DNA of 64,000 nucleotides, taken from positions 62,001-126,000 of the forward strand of contig JAHBYI010000003.1 in NCBI GenBank assembly GCA_019636035.1, in the 5' to 3' direction. Source of the DNA: Candidatus Paracaedibacteraceae bacterium (GTDB lineage: Bacteria; Pseudomonadota; Alphaproteobacteria; Paracaedibacterales; Paracaedibacteraceae). The number at the start of each line of letters is the position of its first letter. Position 1 is the stretch's first letter. Shown here one piece after another: positions 9,873 through 19,242 of this stretch. The translations under genes and the position numbers were made by a program. The notes beneath the pieces were generated by a model. It did not search any database, was not told the origin of the DNA, and worked only from the letters and a program-made list of their open reading frames with translations.

Positions 9873-9991
9873 GAAATCCACACACAAAAGTGGTGTTGGC
9901 GGGTGAGCCGTCAAAACCATCCGGTGCTAATTCGATCGAATTATGTGCAAACTTTTGTGGAGGTATAACCGGAAAACAGGAGTTTTTTACA
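9873..9991 (+). promoter_or_regulatory. Structured 5' leader of rpsB, candidate S2 autoregulatory RNA
   Basis: The leader can fold. A 9-base-pair perfect long-range stem pairs CACAAAAGT (9883-9891) with ACTTTTGTG (9951-9959). It encloses a GGC/GCC hairpin near 9898-9909 and a 14-base perfect palindrome AATTCGATCGAATT (9929-9942). Ribosomal protein S2 is known to repress its own rpsB-tsf mRNA in gammaproteobacteria; a similar role here is inference. A leader of this length before the ribosome site CAGGAG is otherwise unexplained. Confidence 0.45.
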
Positions 9992-10762
9992 ATGGCATTG
10001 CCAACATTTACTATGCGCCAGCTTTTAGAAGCTGGTATTCACTACGGACACCACACACGTCGCTGGAACCCAAAGATGGCTCCCTTTATTTTTGGTGTTC
10101 GCAACAACATTCACATTATGGATCTGGAACAAACAGTCAACTTGTTGCACCGCGCACTCGAAGCTGTTCGTAACACAGTTGCTGCCGGTGGCCGTGTTCT
10201 TTTCGTTGGAACAAAACCACAAGCATCCCAAAAAGTTAAAGAAGCTGCATCCAAGTGCGGTCAATACTACATCAACCACCGCTGGTTGGGTGGGACATTG
10301 ACAAACTGGAAAACAGTTAACCAATCCATTAAGCGCATGAAAGACCAAGAAGAACGCCTCGAAGCTGGCATGTCTGGTCTGACAAAGAAAGAACAACTTG
10401 ACCTGCAACGTGAATACACCAAGCTAGAATTAGCTTTGGGCGGTATCCGTGATATGGGTGGTCTTCCTGACCTGTTGTTCGTGATCGATACAAACAAGGA
10501 AGCAATCGCAATTCAAGAAGCTAACCGTTTAGGTATTCCGGTTGTCGGTATCTTGGACAGCAACTCTGAGCCGGCTGGCGTCACATTCCCGGTTCCGGGT
10601 AACGATGATGCTCAACGCGCGATCCACTTGTACTGCGACCTCGTTGCCAGTGCCGTTTTGGATGGTCTACAAGCTGAAATGACAAATGCAGGTTTTGACA
10701 TCGGCGCATCTGCTGATCTTCCTGAGGAATTGTTGGCTGAAGAAGCAGCCGCAGCTGAATAG
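9992..10762 (+). CDS. rpsB: 30S ribosomal protein S2
   Basis: A 256-residue S2 protein beginning [20 protein letters not shown], the canonical family start, preceded by CAGGAG; the longer open frame upstream belongs to the leader. Core motifs [37 protein letters not shown] and the late [14 protein letters not shown] are present. The tail is short, acidic and Ala/Glu-rich. S2 sits on the 30S subunit between head and body and is needed for S1 binding. It is first gene of the rpsB-tsf-pyrH-frr cluster. Confidence 0.98.
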   Translation: MALPTFTMRQLLEAGIHYGHHTRRWNPKMAPFIFGVRNNIHIMDLEQTVNLLHRALEAVRNTVAAGGRVLFVGTKPQASQKVKEAASKCGQYYINHRWLGGTLTNWKTVNQSIKRMKDQEERLEAGMSGLTKKEQLDLQREYTKLELALGGIRDMGGLPDLLFVIDTNKEAIAIQEANRLGIPVVGILDSNSEPAGVTFPVPGNDDAQRAIHLYCDLVASAVLDGLQAEMTNAGFDIGASADLPEELLAEEAAAAE

Positions 10763-10806
10763 TACCAATTATGAAAAACAAGTACTGTAGCGAATTTTTT
10801 GGAACA

Positions 10807-10846
10807 TCGGCTTTGTGTACGTACCCTATGTGCGCCTGCTCAGCCT
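10807..10846. repeat. Degenerate core of the palindromic repeat family between rpsB and tsf
   Basis: Read on the minus strand, this stretch contains CTGAG, then GCGCACATA, then GTACGT. It resembles the core of the palindromic element at 37069-37170 (CTGAG, GCGTACATA, GTACGT) in the same order and spacing. The element's terminal arms are absent. It is therefore probably a decayed copy, or a shared sequence of another origin. Confidence 0.35.
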
Positions 10847-10897
10847 TGCCCTTAAATTCATCTGCTTTACTCGTTTTTGACAATTGATAAAACCATG

Positions 10898-10927
10898 GCC
10901 TGACGCAAGTCAGGCATCCTTTTTTAT
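10898..10927 (+). terminator. Hairpin terminator or attenuator between rpsB and tsf
   Basis: A perfect 7-base-pair stem GCCTGAC/GTCAGGC is closed by a GCAA tetraloop (10898-10915) and followed within a few bases by seven T residues. This is a textbook intrinsic terminator placed inside an operon, so it may reduce tsf expression relative to rpsB or mark an internal transcript end. Confidence 0.75.
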
Positions 10928-10947
10928 TATTTTTTCTGGAGATTAAA

Positions 10948-11877
10948 ATGGCTGAAATTACCGCCGCTTTGGTTCGCGACCTTCGCGAAAAGTCTGGTGC
11001 AGGAATGATGGACTGCAAAAAAGCATTGACCGAAACAAATGGAAACATCGAAGAAGCTGTTGACTGGCTTCGTAAAAAAGGTTTGGCTGCTGCTGCTAAG
11101 AAAGCTGGCCGCGTTGCTGCTGAAGGTCTTGTTGGTGTTGCAACATCCGGATCCAAGGGTTCCGTTGTTGAAATTAACGCTGAAACAGACTTCGTTGCTC
11201 GTAACGACCAATTCCAAGCAATGGTTCGCAATGTAACAGAAATCGCTTTGGGTGGCTCTCATGATGCTGATGCTCTAAAAACAGCAAAATACGATGATGC
11301 CAACACCGTTGACGGTGAAATCACGCGCTTGATCGCAACAATTGGCGAAAACATGAGCCTACGTCGCGTTCACACCTTGTCCGTACCACATGGTATCGTT
11401 AGCTCTTACATCCACAATGCCACAGCCCCCGGCTTAGGCAAGATTGGTGTCTTGGTTGCTTTGGAATCCACAGCTCCTGCTGACAAGTTGAACGAATTGG
11501 GTAAGAAAATCGCGATGCATGTTGCAGCTGCAAACCCGTCTGCTCTTTGCATTGATGAAGTTGACCCGACCGCCCTTGACCGTGAACGGACAGTTTTGAT
11601 CGAACAAGCTCGCGCAACAGGTCGCCCTGAAGACATTATCCAAAAGATGGTCGAAGGTCGTGTTCGCAAGTACTACGAAGAAGTTGTTCTTCTTGAACAA
11701 ACATACGTTCTTGATGGCCAAACAAAGGTGTCTGATATTGTTGAACAAACAGCCAAAGAACTGGGTGCACCGATTAAACTTGCCGGCTATGTCAAGTTTA
11801 CACTTGGTGAAGGCATCGAGAAAGAAGAATCAGACTTCGCCGCAGAAGTCGCTGCGCAAGCCGGTCTTGGCAAATAA
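10948..11877 (+). CDS. tsf: Elongation factor Ts
   Basis: EF-Ts is the nucleotide exchange factor that recycles EF-Tu from GDP to GTP. The 309-residue protein starts with the family signature [20 protein letters not shown] and the TDCKKAL-like segment [10 protein letters not shown] (UBA-like N-terminal domain). It continues with the [13 protein letters not shown] motif of the core and the C-terminal [11 protein letters not shown] block. The ribosome site CTGGAG lies just upstream. The gene follows rpsB after a terminator-like hairpin and precedes pyrH by 17 bases. Confidence 0.98.
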   Translation: MAEITAALVRDLREKSGAGMMDCKKALTETNGNIEEAVDWLRKKGLAAAAKKAGRVAAEGLVGVATSGSKGSVVEINAETDFVARNDQFQAMVRNVTEIALGGSHDADALKTAKYDDANTVDGEITRLIATIGENMSLRRVHTLSVPHGIVSSYIHNATAPGLGKIGVLVALESTAPADKLNELGKKIAMHVAAANPSALCIDEVDPTALDRERTVLIEQARATGRPEDIIQKMVEGRVRKYYEEVVLLEQTYVLDGQTKVSDIVEQTAKELGAPIKLAGYVKFTLGEGIEKEESDFAAEVAAQAGLGK

Positions 11878-11894
11878 TTAAAAGGAGAGGACTC

Positions 11895-12623
11895 ATGACC
11901 TATAAACGAGTCCTCCTCAAACTCTCTGGGGAGGCTTTGGCTGAAGTTGATGAAGCGGGGCAACCCCAATCTCTCAGCAATCGCATGTTGCATAAAATTG
12001 CAGCAGATATTCACACAGCAACATTATCTGGCATCCAAGTTTGCGTCGTCATTGGCGGAGGCAATATTTTCCGTGGTGATAAAGGCTCTCAAGTTCTGGG
12101 CATTGACCGCTCAACCTGCGACTATATGGGAATGCTCGCCACAGTCATTAATGCGTTGGCACTCCAAAATGCACTAGAGCAAAATGATATGGTTTGCCGC
12201 GTGATGACAGCCATTCCGATGAAAGCCATTGGCGAAGATTACGTTCGTCGCCGTGCACTGTCTCATATGGAAAAAGGTCGCGTTGTTATTTTTGCAGCCG
12301 GATCAGGCAATCCTTTCTTTACAACAGACACAGCAGCAGCCCTACGCGCCCTTGAAATGGACTGTGAATTGCTCCTCAAAGCAACAAAAGTTGATGGCGT
12401 TTATGACAAAGATCCCGTCAAACATAAAGATGCAAAACACTACGATCGCCTATCCTACAATGATATTTTAAGCGATAGACTTGAAGTTATGGATGCAACA
12501 GCTGTTGCCTTGCTCCGAGAACACAAACTCCCCCTCGCTGTTTTCTCCATTTTTGAAGAGAATGGCTTTGCTCATGTCTTAGCAGGAAAAGGCAAATACA
12601 CATTAATTTCTCAGCCCGAATAG
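11895..12623 (+). CDS. pyrH: Uridylate (UMP) kinase
   Basis: Phosphorylates UMP to UDP in pyrimidine nucleotide synthesis; a cytosolic hexamer of the amino-acid-kinase fold. The 242-residue sequence shows KRVLLKLSGEAL at the N-terminus, the nucleotide-loop GGGNIFRG, the DYMGMLATVINALAL helix, and the C-terminal VDGVYDKDP and ATAVALLREHKLPLAVF motifs. The strong ribosome site AAAGGAGAGG precedes the ATG. Third gene of the rpsB cluster. Confidence 0.98.
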   Translation: MTYKRVLLKLSGEALAEVDEAGQPQSLSNRMLHKIAADIHTATLSGIQVCVVIGGGNIFRGDKGSQVLGIDRSTCDYMGMLATVINALALQNALEQNDMVCRVMTAIPMKAIGEDYVRRRALSHMEKGRVVIFAAGSGNPFFTTDTAAALRALEMDCELLLKATKVDGVYDKDPVKHKDAKHYDRLSYNDILSDRLEVMDATAVALLREHKLPLAVFSIFEENGFAHVLAGKGKYTLISQPE

Positions 12624-12637
12624 AATTGAGGTAAACA

Positions 12638-13195
12638 ATGACAAATCAATTAATCACAGAATCAGGACGCCGTATGGACGGTGCCGTCGACGTTCTTAAC
12701 CGCGAATTGTCCGGTCTTCGCACAGGACGCGCATCCGTTAATTTGCTTGATGCCGTCAAGGTTGATGCCTACGGATCCCCGACGCCCATCAACCAAATTG
12801 GCAATATCAACGTTCCGGAACCACGCATGTTAACAGTACAAGTTTGGGATGGCGGTATGATCAAGGCTGTTGAAAAAGCTATCCGTGAATCCGGCCTTGG
12901 GCTTAATCCATCTGTTGATGGCCAACTCGTTCGCGTCCCCCTTCCAGCTCTAACCGAAGAACGACGCCAAGAGTTAACAAAAATCGCTGCAAAATACGCC
13001 GAAGAAGCGCGGATTAGCGTTCGCAATGTTCGCCGCGATGCCATGGAAGCCCTCAAAAAATCAGAAAAAGACGGGGATATTTCAGAAGATGAACATCGTC
13101 GCCTCTCTGACGAAGTTCAAAAAGTTACCGATACCCATATCAAAAAGATTGATGAGAACCTAGCATCCAAGCAAAAAGATATTATGCAAGTGTAA
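12638..13195 (+). CDS. frr: Ribosome recycling factor
   Basis: Splits post-termination ribosomes together with EF-G. The 185-residue length is standard. [31 protein letters not shown] and the C-terminal [11 protein letters not shown]...[16 protein letters not shown] helix are family-diagnostic. It is 14 bases after pyrH and closes the cluster, followed by a terminator. The uppS-cdsA-dxr genes that often follow frr in other alphaproteobacteria are absent here. Confidence 0.98.
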   Translation: MTNQLITESGRRMDGAVDVLNRELSGLRTGRASVNLLDAVKVDAYGSPTPINQIGNINVPEPRMLTVQVWDGGMIKAVEKAIRESGLGLNPSVDGQLVRVPLPALTEERRQELTKIAAKYAEEARISVRNVRRDAMEALKKSEKDGDISEDEHRRLSDEVQKVTDTHIKKIDENLASKQKDIMQV

Positions 13196-13221
13196 GGTTC
13201 TTTTGTGGACTTATATGAAAA

Positions 13222-13249
13222 AACCTCCCACGTTTGGGAGGTTTTTTAT
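13222..13249. terminator. Bidirectional terminator between frr and oligopeptidase B
   Basis: A 9-base-pair perfect stem AACCTCCCA/TGGGAGGTT with a 4-base loop is flanked by an A-run on the left and a T-run on the right, so it can end both frr (plus) and the convergent peptidase gene (minus). Confidence 0.9.
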
Positions 13250-13286
13250 TTTGTCAATATCGCCGAGAGCAGTAAAAAAACCCCGT

Positions 13287-15467
13287 CTATTTCCCCAAAC
13301 CAAACACATAGTGTGTAAAGGCAAGGAAATCCGCCCGCTCACGCAACGCATCGTCACGACGAGACGCACCAGCATGTCCGGCTGTGATATTCATGTGCAT
13401 AATTGATGGCAAAGATCCTGTATTTAGGCCACGAAGTTTCGCCATCCACTTGGCCGGTTCCCAATAGGTAACGCGTGGATCAGTTAACCCGCCCGTCACG
13501 TACATAGCAGGGTAAGCTTGCTGACGCATATTATCATAAGGTGAGTATCCCAGCATATATCTGAAATACTCATTACTTTCAATGGGGTTACCCCATTCTT
13601 TGAATTCACCTGGCGTTAAAGGCAATGTCTCATCCAACATTGTATTCATCACATCAACAAAAGGAACCGCTGCAATGACGACCTTAAACAAATCCGGATA
13701 ACGGTTTGCCATAGCCCCCATCAACATACCACCGGCACTACCGCCCATGGTTGCGATGTTCCCGTGCTGAACATAACCTTGCTGAACAAGAGCTTTAGCA
13801 CAATCTGCAAAATCATTAAATGTGTTTTCTTTGTTGAGGTACTTACCATCCAAATACCACTGATAGCCAAGATCATCACCACCTCGAGGATGGGCAATCG
13901 CATAAGCAAAACCATTGTCCATCCACAATAAGGCTTGACCACTAAAATACGGAGGAATCGCGATACCATAAGAGCCATAACCATAGAGCATCAAAGGTGA
14001 ATCCGTCCCTTTTTGATATTTATCATTACGATACGCAAGAGAAACAGGAACTCTCACACCATCACGAGCATCAATCCATAACCGCTCAACCGTATAGAGA
14101 TCAGGATTAAAACCGCTGCCAATTTCTTGTGTTTTTAGGATTGTTGATTGCAAATCCTTGAACTTCACCTCAATAGTTGTTGACGGACGTGCCATGGATG
14201 AATAACTGTATCTAAGGCCGTCATCCTCATAATATGTTGGAATAAGGCTTACGTCATAGGCCGGATCCATAAACTCAATCGCACGCAATTTAAACGTCAC
14301 AGGGTCCATAACAGAGAATGTCTCAAGCCCCAACCGTTTAAACGCCAAAACAAACTGATCTTTATAGGGTAAAAATGACGTGATATAGGTTGCTGGATCG
14401 TGAGCAATAAGTTCTTCCAAAGCATCAGAATTTCCACTAACAGGCAAACGTGCAAGGCGCATATTATCGCCCTGATCATTGGTCAAAACATAGAAATAGC
14501 CATTGTGGTGCTCAATCTCATAACGGCGATTTTCTTGAAGATCAAACAATGGATGAATCGTCCGTGTAGGATCTTGAGTATCAATATACGAAACTGAATT
14601 TTCATCGTTGGATTTAGATTCAATAAAAATATAACGCTCATCAAAGGATTGACCAAGGTCAATCGTACGAATATCATTCGTTTCCTCAATGATTAAAATG
14701 TCTTCTGCTTTATCCGTGCCCAGTTTATGCAGCAATATCTTTTTAGTCCGCCATTCAGGGGTAAATTCGGAATAATAAAAACCTGTACCATCCGGTAACC
14801 AGACTGTACCGGCAATAGATTCGATGGTGTCGGGCAACTCTTCACCCGTTAGCAAATTCCGAATGCGCAAGGTAAAGAACTCATTGCCGCTGGTATCGAC
14901 TTTATAGATCAAGAGCTCCCCATTTGGGCTAATATTAAAGCCCCCAACCTGATAGAAATCCTTACCTTCAGATTCCTGATTCGCATCAAAATAAATTTCC
15001 GGCTGTCCGTCCATGCCCTTTTTACGGTACCGCACAGGGTAATTCTGGTTTTTCGCCTGACGTGACCAGTAGTAATAAGCCCCATCCTTAACAGGGACAG
15101 ACTCATCAACCTCAGCGACATATCCTTTGATCTGTTGAAAAAGTCGCTCTCTTTCAGGGGCAATAGGATCCATCACAGCGTCGTGATATTCATTTTCAGC
15201 AAGGATATAATTCATAATATCCGGATCCTTAACACCGTCCTCCGGCCCTTTCCACGCCGGATCACGCAACCACGCATAGTCGTCTATTAGCTCTATACCA
15301 TGATGCACAGAACTATGAGGGCGTTTTTTGGCAGAAGGAGGCGTTGGCAAATCTGCCCGAGAGCACTTAAGAGGGTTCGTATTTTGATTCGGCATCTCGT
15401 TAGCAACTCCGACATGAAAAGAAGACATTAGTAATACTGTACATAAATGGTGCAAAGGGCGCATCAT
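13287..15467 (-). CDS. ptrB: Prolyl oligopeptidase family S9A peptidase, oligopeptidase B-like, with signal peptide
   Basis: A serine peptidase that cleaves short peptides, for oligopeptidase B after Arg or Lys. The N-terminal beta-propeller spans about residues 60-440, followed by the alpha/beta-hydrolase domain. Catalytic residues are Ser577 in GGSAGG, Asp663 in TDPRVTYWEP and His698 in TAGHAGASRR. Residues 1-22 form a signal peptide (HLCTVLLMSSFHVGVANE), so this copy is probably periplasmic or exported, whereas the E. coli enzyme is cytosolic. The 726-residue length is slightly above the usual ~690 because of this extension. Substrate specificity is not proven by sequence. Confidence 0.88.
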   Translation of the reverse strand: MMRPLHHLCTVLLMSSFHVGVANEMPNQNTNPLKCSRADLPTPPSAKKRPHSSVHHGIELIDDYAWLRDPAWKGPEDGVKDPDIMNYILAENEYHDAVMDPIAPERERLFQQIKGYVAEVDESVPVKDGAYYYWSRQAKNQNYPVRYRKKGMDGQPEIYFDANQESEGKDFYQVGGFNISPNGELLIYKVDTSGNEFFTLRIRNLLTGEELPDTIESIAGTVWLPDGTGFYYSEFTPEWRTKKILLHKLGTDKAEDILIIEETNDIRTIDLGQSFDERYIFIESKSNDENSVSYIDTQDPTRTIHPLFDLQENRRYEIEHHNGYFYVLTNDQGDNMRLARLPVSGNSDALEELIAHDPATYITSFLPYKDQFVLAFKRLGLETFSVMDPVTFKLRAIEFMDPAYDVSLIPTYYEDDGLRYSYSSMARPSTTIEVKFKDLQSTILKTQEIGSGFNPDLYTVERLWIDARDGVRVPVSLAYRNDKYQKGTDSPLMLYGYGSYGIAIPPYFSGQALLWMDNGFAYAIAHPRGGDDLGYQWYLDGKYLNKENTFNDFADCAKALVQQGYVQHGNIATMGGSAGGMLMGAMANRYPDLFKVVIAAVPFVDVMNTMLDETLPLTPGEFKEWGNPIESNEYFRYMLGYSPYDNMRQQAYPAMYVTGGLTDPRVTYWEPAKWMAKLRGLNTGSLPSIMHMNITAGHAGASRRDDALRERADFLAFTHYVFGLGK

Positions 15468-15537
15468 AAATAATCCATAAAATTATGCTATAATTTTATA
15501 GTATAAAGCATAGCCAGTTGATGCAAGGTCATTATTA

Positions 15538-15584
15538 TATAGCCAACCCATTTAACTGTATCAAACTTAACTGGAACAACCATA
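15538..15584. repeat. Short palindromic element, internally deleted copy
   Basis: A 47-base imperfect palindrome. Read from the right on the minus strand it starts TATGGTTGTTCCAGTTAAGT and then TTGATACAGTTAA, matching the arm of the elements at 37069 and 28906; the left end begins TATAGCC. The middle of the larger copies is missing. It lies between the divergent ptrB and the secreted gene at 15661. Confidence 0.5.
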
Positions 15585-15660
15585 CAGTCATGCGACGGAA
15601 TACCTCATTCCTCTTTTTCATTATTGACCGTATATTTGTTTGTCACTAAAGGAGGATACA

Positions 15661-16191
15661 ATGCATAAAATATTAAGTATTTTATTAGTTATCAGCATTA
15701 ATATATGTTGTGCCAGCGACATACCTTTTGATAGAGACCGAGAAGACGCCTATTCCTTTGAAGAGGTTATTAAAACGTTTGAAGGGATCTTGCATCCTGA
15801 TGTCAAAACTATATTTACGCAACAAACTTCCGTTTTTTTTCATGAACGCTTTGGCAAATCCCCCCATGGTCGTCAGGGGCTGGTTGATTGTTGGAATTGC
15901 TATTACGAGTCGATGAAAAACCATTTTCAGGAAGACAATGCTGCCAACCTACAACGGCGCGAGATCTATAGCCGCATGTCCAGCCATGCACAAAGAGTCT
16001 ATGCTGTGGCTCCTGATTCTTACCCACAGTTACAAGAACTAGAAGCGAGCATGGCAAGATTATTCCCGGATGATAAAGATGCGCTGTGGTCTCCCCTTCC
16101 CCACATCGAGCAAGCACCACACCAGCAACCCCATCTACAAACAGCAACAGAAACAATCTGGGGGACTTTATTCTGGTTTTTTAAGAGGTAA
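15661..16191 (+). CDS. Small secreted protein, unknown function
   Basis: No family recognised. The start is the ATG at 15661 because it follows a perfect ribosome site (AAAGGAGGATACA); an in-frame TTG further upstream is not needed. Residues 1-20 form a hydrophobic signal peptide (ILSILLVISINICCA then SD). The 176-residue protein is mostly charged and probably helical, with two Cys near DCWNCYYE, a His/Gln/Pro-rich stretch close to the end, and a hydrophobic aromatic C-terminus (TIWGTLFWFFKR) that might contact membrane. It is convergent with gcvPB. A host-directed or envelope role is possible but undetermined. Confidence 0.6.
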   Translation: MHKILSILLVISINICCASDIPFDRDREDAYSFEEVIKTFEGILHPDVKTIFTQQTSVFFHERFGKSPHGRQGLVDCWNCYYESMKNHFQEDNAANLQRREIYSRMSSHAQRVYAVAPDSYPQLQELEASMARLFPDDKDALWSPLPHIEQAPHQQPHLQTATETIWGTLFWFFKR

Positions 16192-16228
16192 TCCCAAAAG
16201 ATGGTTTTGCAGCTAAAACCCACGGAGC

Positions 16229-17713
16229 CTATAGGATTGGATTAGTAAGGCCTGCTCTCAATTTTGGTTGCCTAGCCGCCAATGTTTCATCCAATCGGCG
16301 ACGCGGTGTTAACTGAGGAGACGCCTTGAACGATTCAACGTCGCCTGCCTTTGCTCGATCAACAAGGCTTAGCATCATGTCACAAAAATCATCAAGCGAT
16401 CGTTTGGTCTCTGATTCAGTTGGCTCAATGAGCATTGCCCCATGAACCACAAGCGGGAAATACATGGTCATCGGATGATATCCCTCATCGATCATAGCCT
16501 TGGCAAAATCAAGGGTTGATACACCGGTTCCCTCAAGAAACGTATCATTGAATAAAGCTTCGTGCATACACGTTCCTGAAAATGCAGGAGAAAATACATC
16601 CTGTAATCGCACCAATATATAATTAGCATTCAAAACAGCGTCTTCTGACATTTGTCTTAACCCATCTTTGCCATGGCTCAAAATAAAAGCAAGGGCACGA
16701 ACAAACATCCCCATTTGTCCATGAAATCCTTTGATCCGCCCCAAAGATAAGCCAGTCTCATCGTCTTCAACAATACGGTATTCATCCCCTTGCTTTATCA
16801 CAGAGGGAATGGGAGCATAGGGTGCTAATCGATCAGACAGGACAACAGGGCCACTCCCTGGGCCACCACCACCATGCGGTGTTGAGAATGTCTTATGGAG
16901 ATTGATATGCATGCAATCTATTCCCAAATCCGCAGGCCTAACTTTACCAACGATCGCATTAAAATTCGCACCATCACAATAAAAATAACCATCAACATCA
17001 TGGATAGCTTTGGCTATCTTGACAATGTCACTTTCAAATAATCCGCACGTGTTAGGATTTGTCAACATGATCCCGGCAACATCGTTATCAATAGCGGCTA
17101 TTAAAGCATCAAAATCCACACGACCAGAATCATTAGCCGGGATGGTTTTTACATCAAAACCACACGCTGCGGCTGTTGCGGGGTTCGTTCCATGAGCCGA
17201 CTCAGGAACAAGAATGACGGTACGGCGATCACCTTGGCTATCCAAGGCTTTCCGAATTGCCATAATACCACACAATTCACCATGGGCACCAGCCGCAGGA
17301 GACATGGCAACAGCACTCATTCCCGTTAACGTCATTAACCAAGAAGCAAGTTCATGAATGATACAATAGGCACCCTGAACCGTTGATAGCGGTTGGAGCG
17401 GATGAAGATCAGACAAATATCGCGCAACTTTCTCATTCAGCCTCGGGTTGTGCTTCATCGTACACGACCCCAAGGGGTATAAACCCGCGTCTATACTATA
17501 GTTTTTTTGGCTTAAGCGCGTATAATGACGAACAACACGCGGCTCAGAAATTCCCGGCAATCCAATAGAAGAACGAGTTTTCCTCGTAAGATACGCCGTT
17601 GTATCAAGCTCAACAGCATCAAGATCAACACCACACACACCAGGAAGGTCAATGTCAAAAATCAAAGGCTCTTCTAGTTGCAGCCCTCGATTGCCACTAT
17701 AGGTTTGACTCAT
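16229..17713 (-). CDS. gcvPB: Glycine dehydrogenase (decarboxylating) subunit 2
   Basis: The PLP-carrying half of split P-protein in the glycine cleavage system, which decarboxylates glycine and passes aminomethyl to the lipoyl group of GcvH. The PLP lysine is Lys274 in INLHKTFSTPHGGGGPGSG. The 494-residue length fits the beta subunit of two-subunit P-proteins. The partners gcvPA, gcvH and gcvT are not in this window; the gene instead follows a rodZ-like gene by 19 bases. LipA and Lpd, also needed by this pathway, are encoded at 30729-33036. The ribosome site GAGGGA precedes the ATG. Confidence 0.95.
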   Translation of the reverse strand: MSQTYSGNRGLQLEEPLIFDIDLPGVCGVDLDAVELDTTAYLTRKTRSSIGLPGISEPRVVRHYTRLSQKNYSIDAGLYPLGSCTMKHNPRLNEKVARYLSDLHPLQPLSTVQGAYCIIHELASWLMTLTGMSAVAMSPAAGAHGELCGIMAIRKALDSQGDRRTVILVPESAHGTNPATAAACGFDVKTIPANDSGRVDFDALIAAIDNDVAGIMLTNPNTCGLFESDIVKIAKAIHDVDGYFYCDGANFNAIVGKVRPADLGIDCMHINLHKTFSTPHGGGGPGSGPVVLSDRLAPYAPIPSVIKQGDEYRIVEDDETGLSLGRIKGFHGQMGMFVRALAFILSHGKDGLRQMSEDAVLNANYILVRLQDVFSPAFSGTCMHEALFNDTFLEGTGVSTLDFAKAMIDEGYHPMTMYFPLVVHGAMLIEPTESETKRSLDDFCDMMLSLVDRAKAGDVESFKASPQLTPRRRLDETLAARQPKLRAGLTNPIL

Positions 17714-17732
17714 AACTTATCCCTCAGCCCTC

Positions 17733-18611
17733 TTAATGAGGTACGTCTGAACGCTCTAAAACCTTAGAAACAGAGTCCTTGGATAAATCAATACCCCGGA
17801 CAACTTTTCCTTCATCTCCAACAGGAGTTGACAGTTTGTCTCCAATGGACAACTTTACGCCACCACCATTCCCTGTATTTAATTTAAAACGACCCTCAGC
17901 AGGAACAGTATAAGTCTCCCCTTCTCGCATTAAGCGAACAAAAACAGCCTTACCGGCATCATCACTCACTTGAACCCATGCATTTTTTGTTGCAACAATT
18001 CGAACAGGAAAATCAGCAATAGGCAGAGAGGATACTTGAGAAACAGCACTTGCTTCGGTCACGGTTGTTTCTTGGATTGGCGCAACTTCAAGATCCGGAA
18101 CCGAATGATGTGTATCAAGGCCAGAAACTGAATGAACTTCTGCCACAGGCAGAGCAACATGCTCCTCAGATACAGCCTCAGATTCATGGATTGCAAATTC
18201 ATCAGACACATATAAAATAACGCCTCCTATAAAAAGGAGGGTCGCCGCAGCAAGCGTTATTTTTATCCCGGGACGTCTTTGCCTGTCAACAGGAATGGCA
18301 TAAGTAAAACTAGAATAGTCGGGGGTAATCTCTTCGATCAAGTTCATTTCTGTTAAAATTTGTGCTGCATCAAGTTTTAAATATGTAGCATAAGTTTTAA
18401 CAAACCCAATCTTATAGATATGACCAGGCAGAGCGTCAAGATTTCCGTTTTCTATTGCTTTTAAGTATAATTGTCTGATATGAGTTTCAGCAGATGCATC
18501 TGCGATCGAGATTTCTCTCGCCTCACGCGCATCTCTAAATTGAGCACCAATTGCTTTTAAATCAACGTCTTTTTGCTCAGCAACGACCAACACTTCCGCG
18601 TTTTGTGACAT
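17733..18611 (-). CDS. rodZ: RodZ-like helix-turn-helix membrane protein (DUF4115)
   Basis: A 292-residue bitopic protein. The N-terminal Xre-type HTH domain (about 20-90: QFRDAREAREISIADASAET) is followed by a single membrane span (about 117-136), a Ser/Val/Glu-rich periplasmic linker, and a C-terminal beta-rich DUF4115 domain (KNAWVQVSDDAGKAVFVRLM, then LNTGNGGGVKLSIG). This is the RodZ architecture, which links MreB to the cell-wall elongation machinery. Its placement in front of gcvPB is probably only co-transcription. The symbol is by family, not experiment. Confidence 0.85.
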   Translation of the reverse strand: MSQNAEVLVVAEQKDVDLKAIGAQFRDAREAREISIADASAETHIRQLYLKAIENGNLDALPGHIYKIGFVKTYATYLKLDAAQILTEMNLIEEITPDYSSFTYAIPVDRQRRPGIKITLAAATLLFIGGVILYVSDEFAIHESEAVSEEHVALPVAEVHSVSGLDTHHSVPDLEVAPIQETTVTEASAVSQVSSLPIADFPVRIVATKNAWVQVSDDAGKAVFVRLMREGETYTVPAEGRFKLNTGNGGGVKLSIGDKLSTPVGDEGKVVRGIDLSKDSVSKVLERSDVPH

Positions 18612-18783
18612 GCAACAATCCCTGAATTATGGTTCTTCTCTAATTAAATACCTGATTTTTTTATGATGCAACATTTTTTTTCAACTCAAGAATTTTAATA
18701 ATTTCCCTTACTTCTCCTTGCTCTCTATTTTAGAGAATGACATACTATATTTTGTAATCAACCTAAATGATCGAGGCTTTTTC

Positions 18784-19242
18784 ATGTCTATTGATTGGAT
18801 TCATGAGTTACTCGTCTCCGGCCGTTTGCTGGTCGCTTTTTTACTAGGCGCACTCATTGGTTGGGAACGCGAACATCATGGTCAAGAAGCAGGCATAAGA
18901 ACTTTCGGACTTATCTCTCTGGGTGCTTGCGCATTCAGCCTTGTTTCAATATTTGTTGAATATGGGGACCAAGGACGGATTGCCGCTCAAATCGTATCGG
19001 GTATCGGTTTTTTGGGTGCGGGTGTCATCATGCGCGATGCAGGTCACCTTAAGGGAATAACAACGGCAGCCACAATTTGGTGTTCAGCATCCGTTGGAAC
19101 AGCTATTGCCTTTGACATGTACGTTGTCGGAATTCTTACAACAACAATCATTCTCTTATTCCATGCCTTACGAAACACCAAATATTGGGCTCTGGTTTCA
19201 AACAAAAAACTGCCATCATCGAAAAAAAACGATGAATATTAG
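18784..19242 (+). CDS. mgtC: MgtC/SapB family inner-membrane protein
   Basis: A 152-residue polytopic protein. The MgtC signature is seen in LIGWEREHHGQEAGIRTFGLISLGAC and GIGFLGAGVIMRD..HLKGITTAATIW, with about four to five membrane spans. MgtC proteins help intracellular pathogens survive in phagosomes and with low magnesium, in part by affecting F-type ATP synthase; the role here is by analogy. The ATG at 18784 is preferred because GAGG lies in front and the family normally starts there. The stop codon TAG lies within the terminal repeat of an insertion sequence, so the lysine-rich C-terminus may have been trimmed by that insertion. Confidence 0.9.
   Translation: MSIDWIHELLVSGRLLVAFLLGALIGWEREHHGQEAGIRTFGLISLGACAFSLVSIFVEYGDQGRIAAQIVSGIGFLGAGVIMRDAGHLKGITTAATIWCSASVGTAIAFDMYVVGILTTTIILLFHALRNTKYWALVSNKKLPSSKKNDEY

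Noticed and set aside
9857..9991. 45-codon N-terminal extension of ribosomal protein S2
   Set aside because: The family starts at MALPTF, a ribosome site sits before 9992, and the upstream part coincides with a structured leader.
10025..10511. Minus-strand open frames opposite rpsB
   Set aside because: The plus strand encodes complete, highly conserved S2; the antisense frames have no homology or ribosome sites.
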